Source: Mesorhizobium shangrilense
GTDB lineage: Bacteria; Pseudomonadota; Alphaproteobacteria; Rhizobiales; Rhizobiaceae
Length of the DNA: 64,000 nucleotides
Assembly (NCBI RefSeq): GCF_040537815.1
Contig: NZ_JBEWSZ010000014.1
Coordinates: 1-64,000, forward strand
Reading direction: 5' to 3'
Part shown: piece after piece, positions 54,519 to 63,790 of the stretch
Layout: every line of letters starts with the position of its first letter
Numbering within the stretch: position 1 is the first letter of the stretch
The notes under the pieces: model-generated
The model's database searches: none
What the model saw: only the letters and a program-made list of their open reading frames with translations
What the model was told of the DNA's origin: nothing
Position numbers and translations under genes: made by a program

Positions 54519-55475
54519 CTAGTCGAGCCGAGTCAGGGCCCAGCGCACCATCTTGCGGACGTCGGGATCGGCATCGGATATGTATTCCATCAGCGCGTCG
54601 CGCGAGGCGGGGTCGGCGATCTCGCCGAGTGCAGCGGCCGCCTCTTTACGCAGCGCGGAAATCTCGCTCTGAAGCAACTTTGAAATTGCCGGAACTGCCC
54701 CGTTCGCCTTGAGCTTACCAAGCGCGTTCAGGCTTTTCTGTTGGACCTGCCAATACTCGTCGCCAAGAGCGGCAATCAGCACATCGACCGCCGAGGCCTG
54801 GCCGATCCGGCCGAGCGAATCCGCGGCCGCCATCCGCACCTGCCAGTTCTCGTCGCCGAGCGCAGCCGCCACCGCGGCCGCGGCTGCGGGCTGGCTGGAA
54901 AAGGAGAGTGCACTTGCGGCAACCGCGCGGACGCCTGCATCGAGGTCACGTGTCGCGGCGATCAGTGACGGCAAGGTCTCCTCGAGCTTGAGGTAGGCGA
55001 CAACGCCAAGCGCCTGAGCACGCACCTCGGGATTTTCATCACACATTGCCGCAAGTGCCGGACGGAGCGATGTCGGAGACCGCAACGCCCTCAAGCCTCG
55101 AAAAGCAGCGGCGCGAACGAAAGCGCTCTCATGGTTGAGCAGCGGCTCTATCAGCTCCGCTGCCGCCGGATCCTTGATTTCAGCGAGACCGTCGGCCGCC
55201 GCCTGCGCCACCGAGCTTTCCTTGTCGATCACCAATTTGATGAGCCCGCTGGCGGCTTTGCTCGCGTCGAACTCGGCGAAGGCGAGCGCTGCTTGCAATC
55301 GAACGGTAGCCTCTTCATCCTCGGCCGCGGCCAGAAGATGTGGCAGCACGTCTTGACGTCCCGTATCGGCGAGATCAATCACGGCCAGCCGACGCACTCC
55401 GCGGTCGGCGTCGTTGAGGCGTTCGACGATTTCGTCGATATCACCGAAGCTTTCAAAGGGTTCCAAGGCACTCAT
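54519..55475 (-). CDS. HEAT-repeat (PBS lyase-like) protein
   Basis: The 318-residue protein consists of about nine repeats of the type AVIDLADTGRQDVLPHLLAA and ADSLGRIGQASAVDVLIAAL, each about 31 residues and helical. Such proteins act as scaffolds or assembly factors for partner enzymes (for example phycobilin lyases and Fe-S or flavin enzyme maturation). Gap of 1 base after the ferredoxin gene places it in the oxidoreductase operon, so I infer a scaffold or maturation role there. Confidence 0.85.
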   Translation of the reverse strand: MSALEPFESFGDIDEIVERLNDADRGVRRLAVIDLADTGRQDVLPHLLAAAEDEEATVRLQAALAFAEFDASKAASGLIKLVIDKESSVAQAAADGLAEIKDPAAAELIEPLLNHESAFVRAAAFRGLRALRSPTSLRPALAAMCDENPEVRAQALGVVAYLKLEETLPSLIAATRDLDAGVRAVAASALSFSSQPAAAAAVAAALGDENWQVRMAAADSLGRIGQASAVDVLIAALGDEYWQVQQKSLNALGKLKANGAVPAISKLLQSEISALRKEAAAALGEIADPASRDALMEYISDADPDVRKMVRWALTRLD

Positions 55476-55476
55476 G

Positions 55477-55710
55477 TCAGCGCAACAGATAGGGGATATT
55501 GACGGTGACCGCTCCGGTTGGGCAATCCGTTTCGCACGGCATGCAGTACCAGCATTCGTCGAATTTCATGTAGGCCTTTCCGGTCAGATCGCTGATGCGC
55601 AGCACATCCAGCGGGCAAACATCGACACAGACGGTGCAGCCCTTGTCGGCAATGCATTTGGCGTCGTCTACGACGACGGGAACGGCGGTGGGCGAAAGCG
55701 CGAGTGGCAT
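55477..55710 (-). CDS. AprB-like 2x[4Fe-4S] ferredoxin
   Basis: The 77-residue protein has two cluster motifs: CIADKGCTVCVDVCPLDVLR and CWYCMPCETDCPTGAVTVN. The first, with an extended spacing between the first two Cys and LDVL after CP, and the CWxCxxC second motif, resemble the beta subunit of adenylylsulfate reductase (AprB) more than generic bacterial ferredoxins. The long AprB tail that wraps AprA is missing. It lies 12 bases after the flavoprotein gene and presumably carries electrons to or from it. Confidence 0.82.
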   Translation of the reverse strand: MPLALSPTAVPVVVDDAKCIADKGCTVCVDVCPLDVLRISDLTGKAYMKFDECWYCMPCETDCPTGAVTVNIPYLLR

Positions 55711-55722
55711 TTGGTCTCCTGA

Positions 55723-57459
55723 TCAAGCGGTCGTGGAAACGCGCAGGCGGTCGTAGGCCGTCCGCTCTTCGTCCTCGACAGGAACGATGTAGGGTTGGAC
55801 GGCGCGCTTCTCGGAAACCATTCCACCGTCGATCTTGCGCACAAGCGTGTGGCAGAACCAGTTGGCGTCATCCTTCCCCGGATGGTCGACGCGATTATGG
55901 TAGAGACCCCAGCGGCTCTCCGCGCGATAGAGCGATGCGTGGGCCGCCATGTCCGCGCAATCGAGAATGGAAGACACTTCGAGCGATCGCATCAGTTCGT
56001 GGGCGTTTCGGGCGACGAGTGCCGTATCGAGATCGTCCCGCACCTCGGCAAGCCTGGCCTGCCCGATCTGCATCTTGGCCGTTATCTTCGGCGGCTGCAG
56101 ATAGTCGTTGACGAGGCGTCGAGCCTTATACTCCAGTTGATTGGGCGGAATGCCGTCATCGCGCCGCGTCGGCGCGAGCACGCGTTCTCGCTCCAGCCTG
56201 ACCACATCGCTGTCGAAGGCCGGCAGGTCACTCTCAAGTGCAATTTCGGCGGCGTGCTCGCCCGCAATCGCGCCATTGGTGAATGCGCCAAGCATGTAGT
56301 TATGCGGGACGCTGGCCATGTCGCCCGCCGCGTAGAGCCCAGGTACGGTCGTCCGGGCATGTTCATCGACGAAGACGCCCGACGCGCTGTGGCCTGAACA
56401 GAATCCTATTTCCGAGATGTGCATCTCGATCATCTTTTCGCGATAGTCGGTTCCTCGGGCCTGATGGAACCTGCCTCGCGACGGGCGCTCTACCTTGTGC
56501 AGGATCTGCTCGATTTCGCCGACCGTGTCAGGATGCAGATGGTTCAGCTTGAGGAAGACCGGCCCCTTTCCCGACTGTAGCTCATTGTAGAACTCCTGCA
56601 TCATCTGACCGGACCAATAGTCGCTCTCGATGAAACGCCTGCCTTCGTTGTTGGCTGTGTACGCCCCGTACGGACCCGCCACATAGGCGCAGGCCGGGCC
56701 GTTAAAATCCTTGATCAGCGGGTTGATCTGGTAACATTCGAGATTGGCGAGCGCGGCCCCGGCGTGATAGGCCATTGCATATCCGTCACCGGAATTGGTG
56801 GGGTTCTCGTAGGTCCCGAACAGGTAGCCCGAATGGGGCAAGCCAAGCCGGCCGGCGGCACCCATGCAGAGGATCACGGTCTTGGCGCGAAGCACGAGAA
56901 ACTCGGCCGAGCGCGTGTTCACCGCGATCGCCCCCGCGATCCGGCCGTTCTTCGCGGTCAACAGGCGTGTCGCCATATAGCGATTGGAGATCAGAATCCG
57001 TTCGCGCCTGAGCTGGCGGTAAAGTGCCTTCTTCACCGTGTCGCCATTCGGCATCGGCAGGACGTAGGTACCGAGGTGATGAACTTTCTTCAGATCGAAA
57101 TCGCCGTTGGCGTTCTTCTGGAATCGTATGCCGAAGCGATCGAGTTCCTGGATGATTTCGTAGCAGCGCGAGGCATATTTGAAGACGGGGGCCTGGTCGA
57201 CGATACCGTCGTTGGCGATCGTGATCTCCTTTGTGTACTGCTCAGGGGTGGCGTAGCCAGGCACAACAGCGTTGTTCAGCCCGTCCATGCCCATCGAGAT
57301 CGCGCCCGAGCGCTTCACATTCGCTTTTTCGAGCAGCACGACCTTCAAGTCGGGATTGCGCTGCTTGGCTTTCAACGCGGCCATCGGACCAGCCGTGCCG
57401 CCGCCAATGACCAGAACATCGCAAGCGACTTCCGCCAGTCCTTCGACAAAGTTGTCCAT
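55723..57459 (-). CDS. AprA/fumarate-reductase-like flavoprotein
   Basis: Start at 57459 (MDNFVEGLAEVACDVLVIGG) gives 578 residues; the open frame extends 15 codons further but overlaps the upstream gene. FAD-binding GGGTAGPMAALKAKQRNPDL with VVLLEKANVKRSGAISMGMD, the capping-domain region, SNRYMATRLLTAKNGRIAGA, ASGVFVDEHARTTVPGLYAA, GDMASVPHNYMLGAFTNGAI, and a C-terminal helical domain place it in the succinate dehydrogenase/AprA/aspartate oxidase superfamily. Pairing with an AprB-like ferredoxin suggests an APS-reductase-like or related two-electron enzyme acting on sulfur compounds. Substrate residues of AprA or FrdA were not verified. Confidence 0.82.
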   Translation of the reverse strand: MDNFVEGLAEVACDVLVIGGGTAGPMAALKAKQRNPDLKVVLLEKANVKRSGAISMGMDGLNNAVVPGYATPEQYTKEITIANDGIVDQAPVFKYASRCYEIIQELDRFGIRFQKNANGDFDLKKVHHLGTYVLPMPNGDTVKKALYRQLRRERILISNRYMATRLLTAKNGRIAGAIAVNTRSAEFLVLRAKTVILCMGAAGRLGLPHSGYLFGTYENPTNSGDGYAMAYHAGAALANLECYQINPLIKDFNGPACAYVAGPYGAYTANNEGRRFIESDYWSGQMMQEFYNELQSGKGPVFLKLNHLHPDTVGEIEQILHKVERPSRGRFHQARGTDYREKMIEMHISEIGFCSGHSASGVFVDEHARTTVPGLYAAGDMASVPHNYMLGAFTNGAIAGEHAAEIALESDLPAFDSDVVRLERERVLAPTRRDDGIPPNQLEYKARRLVNDYLQPPKITAKMQIGQARLAEVRDDLDTALVARNAHELMRSLEVSSILDCADMAAHASLYRAESRWGLYHNRVDHPGKDDANWFCHTLVRKIDGGMVSEKRAVQPYIVPVEDEERTAYDRLRVSTTA

Positions 57460-57464
57460 CGCCT

Positions 57465-57752
57465 TCAAGCCTGTGTGTCGGCGATTTCGCGCAGATAGCG
57501 CCACGGGTAGATGCCGCGGTCGTGGCCATCCGAGAAAACCAGGCGCACGGCGTAAGAGCCGACGGCCTTGGCGCCCGTGACGGTCACGTCGTGGAATGGG
57601 TGCTCCCTGCCATCGATGGACGACCGGATATGCTGAGCCGCTCGGCTGAGTGCGCGCAACCGAGAAGCAGGTAAGAGGGAGAGACTGCCGTCATCCCATG
57701 TGATGGCCAGGGATCGGCGTTCGGCGTTGATCCTGATTTCCGAAGGTATCAT
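57465..57752 (-). CDS. DUF971 (gamma-butyrobetaine hydroxylase N-terminal-like) protein
   Basis: The 95-residue product (IRINAERRSLAITWDDGSLS, then LPASRLRALS and AVGSYAVRLVFSDGHDRGIY, then PWRYLREI) is a stand-alone DUF971/GBBH-like_N domain. Such domains are found at the N-terminus of gamma-butyrobetaine hydroxylase, where they bind Zn, and next to Fe-S assembly genes. It precedes the flavoprotein by 5 bases and is first in the operon. Role: perhaps assembly or metal handling for the oxidoreductase. The usual Cys/His zinc set is not obvious. Confidence 0.78.
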   Translation of the reverse strand: MIPSEIRINAERRSLAITWDDGSLSLLPASRLRALSRAAQHIRSSIDGREHPFHDVTVTGAKAVGSYAVRLVFSDGHDRGIYPWRYLREIADTQA

Positions 57753-58164
57753 GGCGTTTCCTGATCATTCGACGCCATTGTAGGAACCAGTGCCGGTTCG
57801 ACACGCAATAAATTGCCTGCTGCTGCGCAGCCAAGAAAGGGCGTCCTTGTTTCCGGGTGCCGAAGTCTTAGCGACTGGCGGCGTTTCAATGGCTCAGCCC
57901 TCGAGGCTGGGAGAGGATGTTTCTCGAACGGGGCTTCGAGATCGATCACAGCAGGACTTACCAGTGGATGCTGGCCTAGCCGGATGAGGGAAAAGCGTTC
58001 GCATCAATTTCGTCGACGAGGTGGAGGCCGCTGCCGAGGTTTGGCTTGAGCCCGACGCCGAGGTGGACATTGATCGTGAAGGTGATGGCGGAATCGCCGG
58101 GCGAGTAGAGGGGGAGCCCACGTCTAGCTGTTCTCCCACATGGCCACCGCTGACGCGCGAGTGG
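57753..58164. other. Gap with IS6 scrap and former promoter of the DUF971 operon
   Basis: The DUF971 operon promoter should lie in the first 100 bases. The rest contains a scrap of IS6 transposase and an unidentified plus-strand frame (VDEVEAAAEVWLEPDAEVDI) around 58010-58080. Confidence 0.4.
57911..57979 (+). pseudogene. IS6-family transposase, N-terminal scrap
   Basis: ERMFLERGFEIDHSRTYQWM followed by LA and a stop matches the region just before the DDE domain in IS6/IS26-type transposases (MLAERGVxVDHTTIYRW type). Only 22 codons survive. Confidence 0.4.
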
Positions 58165-58280
58165 TTTATAGGTATCTTTGCTTGCGGCGATGATCGCCGC
58201 AGATTTGCATTATTGTAATCGTAGGTAGAGGATAATGTGTTAGTTTATAGGAATATTAGAATGCGGCGATCATCGCCGCA
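58165..58280. promoter_or_regulatory. Two 37-bp operator repeats upstream of abiEi
   Basis: Copies at 58165-58201 and 58244-58280 each start with TTTATAGG and, 18 bases after that start, carry the perfect palindrome TGCGGCGATGATCGCCGCA (second copy has C for G at the centre). Identical internal spacing and 79-base offset mark them as a designed pair. AbiEi antitoxins are known to bind inverted repeats in their own promoter, so these are probable autoregulatory sites. The second copy lies over a possible earlier ATG at 58261. Confidence 0.75.
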
Positions 58281-58299
58281 TGGAGCGAATTCTGACACC

Positions 58300-59160
58300 A
58301 TGCCAGTGAACGCCGACCGACGCCAATTGCTGTTAGCCCTGGTCCCGGAAGGGTTCCCGGTCACGAAGCAATGGCTCTCGAAGCAGACTCCCGATCTCGA
58401 CCGCCATGCGGTCGACAACCTGCTCAAAAGCAAACAACTTCTGGCGCTCGCCCCGGGCGTCTATGTGCGACCCGGTACACACCTCACCTGGCAGGGCGTC
58501 GTCAGCTCCTTGCAGAATATCTTCCGGCGCGACCTTAGCGTGGGCGGGCTGACGGCCCTCGAGCTTGCCGGTTTTGCCCACTACCTGCCGCTATCCCGTC
58601 AGCGCACCATCCATCTCTATGGCAAAGATCCACTGCCGGCCTGGCTATCGGCAACACTGCCTGGCTTCCAGTTTGCCCGCCACAACCGCCTTGGCTCCCT
58701 TGGCGCCACCGGCCTCGTCAACCGGGAATACGACACGCAAGAACGTGCGCTCATAGATATCGACGTGCCCGGGCAGCGTCCCGCCGCCTGGCCCTTTACG
58801 ATGTCATCGCCCGAACGGGCCTATCTGGAAGTGCTGATGGATGTCCCTGATGCGATCTCATTCGAGCACGCCAATCAATTGTTGCAGGGGATGACCACGC
58901 TCTCGCCGCGACGCATGGAGCAGCTCCTCCGCAAATGCACCAGCGTCAAAGTGCGCCGGCTGTTCTACTGGATGGCCGAGCGCCAGGCCTACCCGTGGTT
59001 TAAGAAGTTGCCCGACCCTGAAACGTTCGACGAGCTTGGCCTTGGTAGCGGCAACAGAGTGCTAGTCAGAGGCGGCAGACTCGATCCAAAATACCGCATA
59101 ACCGTTCCGGAGGAGCTGTGGACACCGCCAGCCCGTACTATAGACAAGTCCGCCTCCTGA
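58300..59160 (+). CDS. abiEi: AbiEi-type antitoxin (type IV toxin-antitoxin)
   Basis: The 286-residue product begins MPVNADRRQLLLALVPEGFP and has the AbiEi plan: an N-terminal winged helix (PVTKQWLSKQTPDLDRHAVD, then NLLKSKQLLALAPGVYVRPG) that represses the operon, and a C-terminal domain (GGLTALELAGFAHYLPLS, LLRKCTSVKVRRLFYWMAER) needed to counteract the toxin. In-frame starts at 58237 and 58261 fall in or before the operator repeats, so 58300 is preferred. It overlaps the toxin gene by 43 bases. Confidence 0.88.
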   Translation: MPVNADRRQLLLALVPEGFPVTKQWLSKQTPDLDRHAVDNLLKSKQLLALAPGVYVRPGTHLTWQGVVSSLQNIFRRDLSVGGLTALELAGFAHYLPLSRQRTIHLYGKDPLPAWLSATLPGFQFARHNRLGSLGATGLVNREYDTQERALIDIDVPGQRPAAWPFTMSSPERAYLEVLMDVPDAISFEHANQLLQGMTTLSPRRMEQLLRKCTSVKVRRLFYWMAERQAYPWFKKLPDPETFDELGLGSGNRVLVRGGRLDPKYRITVPEELWTPPARTIDKSAS

Positions 59161-60041
59161 CTCGCATCCTTCCGATTGTGGCGGCGGAAAAGTCGTTCGC
59201 CCTTAAGGGCGGCACCGCAATCAACCTTTTCATCCGCGATTTGCCGCGCCTCTCCGTCGACATAGACCTTGTTTATCTGCCGATGGACGATCGCGACACG
59301 GCGTTGAGGAACGTCGCCGACGCGCTCACGCGCATCGGGGATGCTATCATCGCTGTGATGCCCGGCACCGAGGTCATTCGCTCCTTCGAAAATCAGGCAG
59401 ACGCGCTCCGCCTCTTCGTCTCGCAGGGTGGCGACCGCATCAAGATCGAGCTCTCACCCGTCCTGCGCGGATCCGTGTTCCCGGAGGAGCTCCGTGAGGT
59501 ATCGCCTGCGGTTGAAGAGCAATTCGGCTACGTTGAAATGCAGCTTCTATCGATCCCTGACCTCTACGCCGGAAAAATCTGCGCCGCCCTCGACCGGCAG
59601 CACCCCCGCGACCTCTTCGATGTCAAACTCCTCTTCGACAATGAAGGCCTTACAGCGGACTTGGCGAAGACCTTTCTGGTCTACCTCATCAGCCACAACC
59701 GGACGATGGCCGAGCTGCTACGACCTACCCGCAAGGACATTGCCGGCATCTACGAGGGTGAATTCGTGCGCATGTCACAGATCGACGTCAGCCTCGACGA
59801 ACTGCTCGCCGTCCGCGAACGCCTGATCGCCGACATCAACAAGGCGCTGACCGACGATCAGCGCAAATTCCTCCTGTCCTTCAAGGAACGCCGGCCGGAC
59901 TGGAGCCTGCTCGGTATCAAGGGCGTGGAGAATTTGCCTGCCGTGCGTTGGAAGCTGCACAACCTCGAACGCATGTCCGTGGAAAGGCATCGGCGCGCCT
60001 ACGAAAATCTCGAACGGGCGCTTGGCCAAAATGGCGAGTGA
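59118..60041 (+). CDS. abiEii: AbiEii-type nucleotidyltransferase toxin
   Basis: The GTG at 59118 inside abiEi starts a 307-residue protein with the DNA polymerase beta-type nucleotidyltransferase motif: ALKGGTAINLFIRDLPRLSV followed by DIDLVYLP, with the GG and the DxD-type metal aspartates. A conserved lysine/Asp region YAGKICAALDRQHPRDLFDV follows. AbiEii toxins modify tRNA or another RNA and give abortive infection against phage. Nothing is missing, and the pair appears functional. Confidence 0.9.
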   Translation: MDTASPYYRQVRLLTRILPIVAAEKSFALKGGTAINLFIRDLPRLSVDIDLVYLPMDDRDTALRNVADALTRIGDAIIAVMPGTEVIRSFENQADALRLFVSQGGDRIKIELSPVLRGSVFPEELREVSPAVEEQFGYVEMQLLSIPDLYAGKICAALDRQHPRDLFDVKLLFDNEGLTADLAKTFLVYLISHNRTMAELLRPTRKDIAGIYEGEFVRMSQIDVSLDELLAVRERLIADINKALTDDQRKFLLSFKERRPDWSLLGIKGVENLPAVRWKLHNLERMSVERHRRAYENLERALGQNGE

Positions 60042-60609
60042 ACCACACCGACATGGCTCGGTCGCATTTCTCGAGAAACCTCTGCGAAGGCGATGTCAAA
60101 ATCCTCGCAGCCGGTTCTTCTACGATCTGATCGTCGTGGCCAAAGAGGTGAAGACGCGGAATTTGTGCGACTGAGAAGATCAAGGTGGCTGAAATCCAGT
60201 GATGGTCAAGGGCGACTCGATGGCAAGTACCGAACGTCCGATCGTGCGAACGCCTGCCTAATGTGACGCCCGAGTGCTTTCATGACGGCGGTCTTACGGT
60301 GGCGAACGATAGAGACTGACAAGCAGCGCGCACCTATTCGCTGAAACGCCTATATCCACCGTGCAATCCGCTTGATGAGTTCGTCATCTGGCTGGTTACA
60401 CCAGACTTCGCCTCCGGACCCGCGGGCTGACGCGCATATGCTCAACTGCAAACATTTGAGCTCTGAAGTCTTTGCCGGCCCACGTCAGCAGCCTCACGCC
60501 CCTTCGTTTTAGCCGCACCAATCAGCAGCGAGCGGTGGCACGTCACGTCCGGTCGTGCCGACAACGCGCCGGAATCAACGATCTCATCTCGAACGCCTTC
60601 CGTATCTGA
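60042..60609. other. Debris between AbiE and the nucleotidyltransferase relic
   Basis: About 570 bases with no recognised gene; several short frames only. The plus strand shortly after 60600 begins to read as the nucleotidyltransferase. Confidence 0.4.
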
Positions 60610-60996
60610 AGGGAAACCGCGGCCAACTCCTATGCGTCGGACGGGAAGCAGTTCGAACTTCCAGGGGCCGCGCAGATGATTTTCTCCGATTACGGTACGA
60701 TGAGGCACGGGCTTCTCGGTCTACCGCTATAGCAGGCTGCCAATGGACTGGTGAAAGCGGACAAACCTGCTCCGCTCGAATTCGTCAAACAGGGCAGCTA
60801 TGCCATGAAGACGATGTCGCGCGATCCTGACAACGACTACGACATCGACGATGGCGTCTATTTTGCCAAGGAAGATCTCGTCGGCAAGCGCTATGCGGAG
60901 ATGACGTCGCTTCAAGCCCGGCAGATGGTGCGCGATGCCGTCGACGACCGCAAGTTCAAGGGGGCGCGCCGGAACTTGCGACAAGATTCACTATGA
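60610..60996 (+). pseudogene. CBASS-type CD-NTase, broken N-terminal fragment
   Basis: One frame reads ETAANSYASDGKQFELPGAA, then RHGLLGLPL, an in-frame TAG at 60730-60732, then KADKPAPLEFVKQGSYAMKT and PDNDYDIDDGVYFAKED with ARQMVRDAVDDRKF. KQGSYAMKT plus DYDIDDG matches the GSxxxxT and DxD active site of cGAS/DncV-like nucleotidyltransferases that make cyclic nucleotides in CBASS defence. The gene is ended by the TAG and by loss of sequence after residue 110 or so. No effector gene is present. Confidence 0.6.
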
Positions 60997-61033
60997 GTTG
61001 GCGACGAGCAGCGGCTGCGGGCGGTTTCGTGAG

Positions 61034-61390
61034 CTACTCGCAGACCACGCGATAACGTTGTCCGGGTTTGCTGACGTTTCTGCAGACAAGCGGGCTGTTT
61101 GTTGCCGAAGACGATGACGGCGAATTGTAAACCGTCGATGCATGCCGTCTCGGCGATCTCGGCGTAGCTCTGCGGGACTGCGGTCTTTCCTTCGTTTGAG
61201 GCGCAACAGGAAAGACGGTTGCTTCGAATTGTGGCCGCTGCGCGCGTGGCGGCCCTCGGTCGAAGAACCTTCTGCCATCGAGTGGTCTGGGAATGATAAC
61301 TGTGCCGTCATCACTGCGCGAACAGCCACTGCCGGCAAGCAACGCCAGCCCCAGGAAAAAAGGCAGAATCCGTCCAAACATCAGCAACAC
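61034..61390 (-). CDS. Small exported protein of unknown function
   Basis: The 118-residue product starts with a hydrophobic leader (MLLMFGRILPFFLGLALLAG, then SGC) that looks like a Sec or lipoprotein signal, although the lipobox is imperfect. The rest is Arg/Pro-rich (IIPRPLDGRRFFDRGPP) and ends SPLVCRNVSKPGQRYRVVCE with two Cys. I know no function. An in-frame ATG at 61381 is also possible. Confidence 0.45.
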   Translation of the reverse strand: MLLMFGRILPFFLGLALLAGSGCSRSDDGTVIIPRPLDGRRFFDRGPPRAQRPQFEATVFPVAPQTKERPQSRRATPRSPRRHASTVYNSPSSSSATNSPLVCRNVSKPGQRYRVVCE

Positions 61391-61607
61391 CCTGCTGGCT
61401 TATAACGCGGGTTGCGTGTCGCCGACAACCGGCGGAATACCGCAGGCGGATCGCATTCCACGGCTTGAAAACAGGCTGGAGGTCGAGTGGATCATCGACA
61501 CGCATCCGTCGGCTGCGGACTATCTGAAACAGAAGACTGGAGCGCCAGCCGCGATCGATGGAAGGATCGTCGACGTTCGGCGATTGTGCAAAGCCATCTA
61601 CAACTAG

Positions 61608-62015
61608 CCGGACTTCCCGCCGACGGTTCGCAGTGAGGCGACGCCGACTGCCGTAGAGCGATTTGTGCGTAAGCTGGAGCGCAAAGATCAGCGCCTGCAT
61701 TTCTGCTACCAAGCCGGGCCGACCAGCCATTGGCTCTACCGCAAGATTGTCGAGCTCTGCCACCGCTGTGATGTCGTTGCGCCCTCGCTGATCCCGAAAC
61801 GTCCTGGGGAGCATGTCAAGAGGATCATCCGGCGCGATGCGGTCCGCCGACTGCACTCCGACATCCTGCCCGACTCCGTAAACCCGGAATGTGACAAGAA
61901 ACTTCCTGTTCGCAGACGGTATTTGGAATTGTCTTCGTCGCAACCTAATGAGAACAGAGCCAAAAGAGGCTTGTCTTGTGGGCCTCCCAAGCCATTGGAC
62001 AGTGTTCCCTCTTGA
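61608..62015 (+). pseudogene. IS110-family transposase, N-terminal fragment
   Basis: Readable from about 61617: ATPTAVERFVRKLERKDQRL, then HFCYQAGPTSHWLYRKIVEL and DVVAPSLIPKRPGEHVK, then RRDAV. This is the N-terminal DEDD domain of IS110 transposases (FCYEAGPxGYxLYR, VVAPSLIPKxPGERVKTxRRDA). The T and D after VK are lost or shifted, and the match stops near 61850. The remaining open frame to 62015 is not transposase. Confidence 0.65.
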
Positions 62016-62034
62016 GGCTTTGACCCTCCTTTCG

Positions 62035-62062
62035 CCGGGCCGTATTCGAGCCCGGTTTTTTT
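62035..62062 (+). terminator. Intrinsic terminator, presumed intron target
   Basis: CCGGGC (62035-62040) and GCCCGG (62050-62055) form a 6-bp GC stem with a 9-base loop, followed by seven Ts (62056-62062). The group II intron begins one base later, which is the known insertion preference of class C introns. Confidence 0.8.
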
Positions 62063-62063
62063 C

Positions 62064-63790
62064 GTGTGCCGAGCATGTTCGACAGCTTGGAGGTGTAAGT
62101 CCTCTACCCAGTCTGATGACGGCGAAGGGTTAGCAAAGCGCAAAGGGTCGCCGCGAGGCGGGGTCCGAAGGAAGCGTGGAGCAAAACCGCGACCTGATGA
62201 ACAAGAACCGGATAAGAGGCCGCCTCGGCCGGACGAGCAGGCGAAAGGCTGCAAAGTCCAGGGTCATCAAAGACCGCGGCGGTAAATCCGGCAGGTGTGC
62301 GGGGAAGGCGGTCGAACTTACCTCGGGAGATCTCCGCCGGACTGAGCGGGTCGCAAGGCCTGTGATCGTGGCGGAGAAGTCAGCAGACGGCATAGTAGGT
62401 CGCAAGACCGAAGGCCCGAACGTTAGAGAGGGTGGGTAGAGCAGTTGTCTCGACAGACCAAGCGGCAGAAACACCAACTCGAGTTGGCTTTTGGCGGAGA
62501 GGCGAAGGGTGAAGCCCTGAGCACTTCCGCCGGAGGAACCGAAGTCCTGTCGGCGGCACCTGTCCCCGAAAGCCCAGCGGCCCTGGTTGGGCCGATGATG
62601 GAGAGGATTGTCGCCCGCGACAATCTGAAGAAGGCGCTGGCCCAAGTCAGACGCAACAAGGGCGCGCCCGGCGTCGACGGCATGACCGTCGACGATCTGA
62701 CTGCCCACCCGAAAGACCACTGGCCCGAGATCCGGGTTCAACTTCTCAACGGCACTTACCAGCCGCAGCCGGTGCGGCGCGTCGACATTCCGAAGGCATC
62801 GGGAGGCACTCGCGGCCTCGGCATTCCGTCGGTGCTCGACCGCTTCCTCCAGCAGGCGGTGATGCAAGTACTGCAAGAGGATTGGGATCCGACCTTCTCG
62901 CCATCGAGCTATGGGTTCCGGCCCGGACGCTCGGCGCATCAGGCCGTGGCCGCCGCTCAGCAGTTCATCGCTGACGGATGCCACACCGTCGTCGATCTCG
63001 ATTTGGAGAAATTCTTCGATCGGGTGAACCACGACATCCTGATGGGTCTGGTGGCCAAACGGGTGCAGGACCGATCTCTGCTCCGGCTCATCCGCCGTTA
63101 TCTGACGGCAGGTGTACTCGTGGGCGGGATGGTCGATCCGATGGATGAGGGAGTCCCGCAAGGGGGTCCGCTCTCGCCGCTGCTTTCAAACCTGATGCTC
63201 GATGTGCTCGACAAGGAACTGGAACGGCGCGGCCACCGGTTCGCAAGATACGCCGATGATTGCAACATTTATGTCCGCAGTCCTCGTGCAGGCGAACGGG
63301 TCATGGCCAGCGTCACCCGGTTCCTCGAACGGCGTCTCAAGCTAAGGGTGAACACGGCAAAGAGCGCTGTCGCTCCTCCGACTGAACGGAAGTTCCTCGG
63401 CTTCAGCTTTCTAAGCCTCGGCCGGTTCCGGCGGTGCATTGCGCCGCAGGCACTCGCCAGGTTCAAGCAGCGGGTTCGAGAACTCACGTCACGGACAGGT
63501 GGGAGAAGCCTCGCGCAGGTCATCCCGAGGCTATCGCGTTATCTCATCGGATGGCGTGGGTACTTCGGATTCTGCGAGACTCCAACGGAACTGCGGTCGC
63601 TGGACAGGTGGATCAGGCGACGGCTCCGCGCCATCGTCTGGAAGCAGTGGAAGTACGGAACGACCCGCTTTGCGGAATTGCGTCGCGGTGGCATCAGAAA
63701 GGAGCTGGCGGCGAAAGCCGCCGGTAGCCCGCACGGTGTCTGGCGGCTTAGTCAAAGTCCGGCACTTTCCATAGGCCCTGACAGTTCGTT
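62064..63790 (+). mobile_element. Group II intron, class C-like, 3' end not recognisable
   Basis: GTGTG at 62064 fits the intron 5' consensus and about 380 bases of structured-looking leader precede the maturase gene at 62445. Position directly after a terminator argues for bacterial class C. After the maturase gene I could not find the domain V hairpin (AGC...GUU type) or the AY 3' end before the next gene's stop at 63838, and the protein's last 15 residues diverge from the family. The 3' boundary given is therefore only approximate and the intron is probably truncated. Confidence 0.7.

Noticed and set aside
58261..58299. Earlier abiEi start at 58261
   Set aside because: It lies inside the operator palindrome, and the residues it would add (RRSSPHGANSDT) are encoded by the palindrome itself.
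61870..62062. Small RNA or tRNA remnant ending in the terminator
   Set aside because: The TTCGAGCCCGG string recalls a T-arm, but no acceptor or anticodon stem can be folded around it. The terminator alone is supported.
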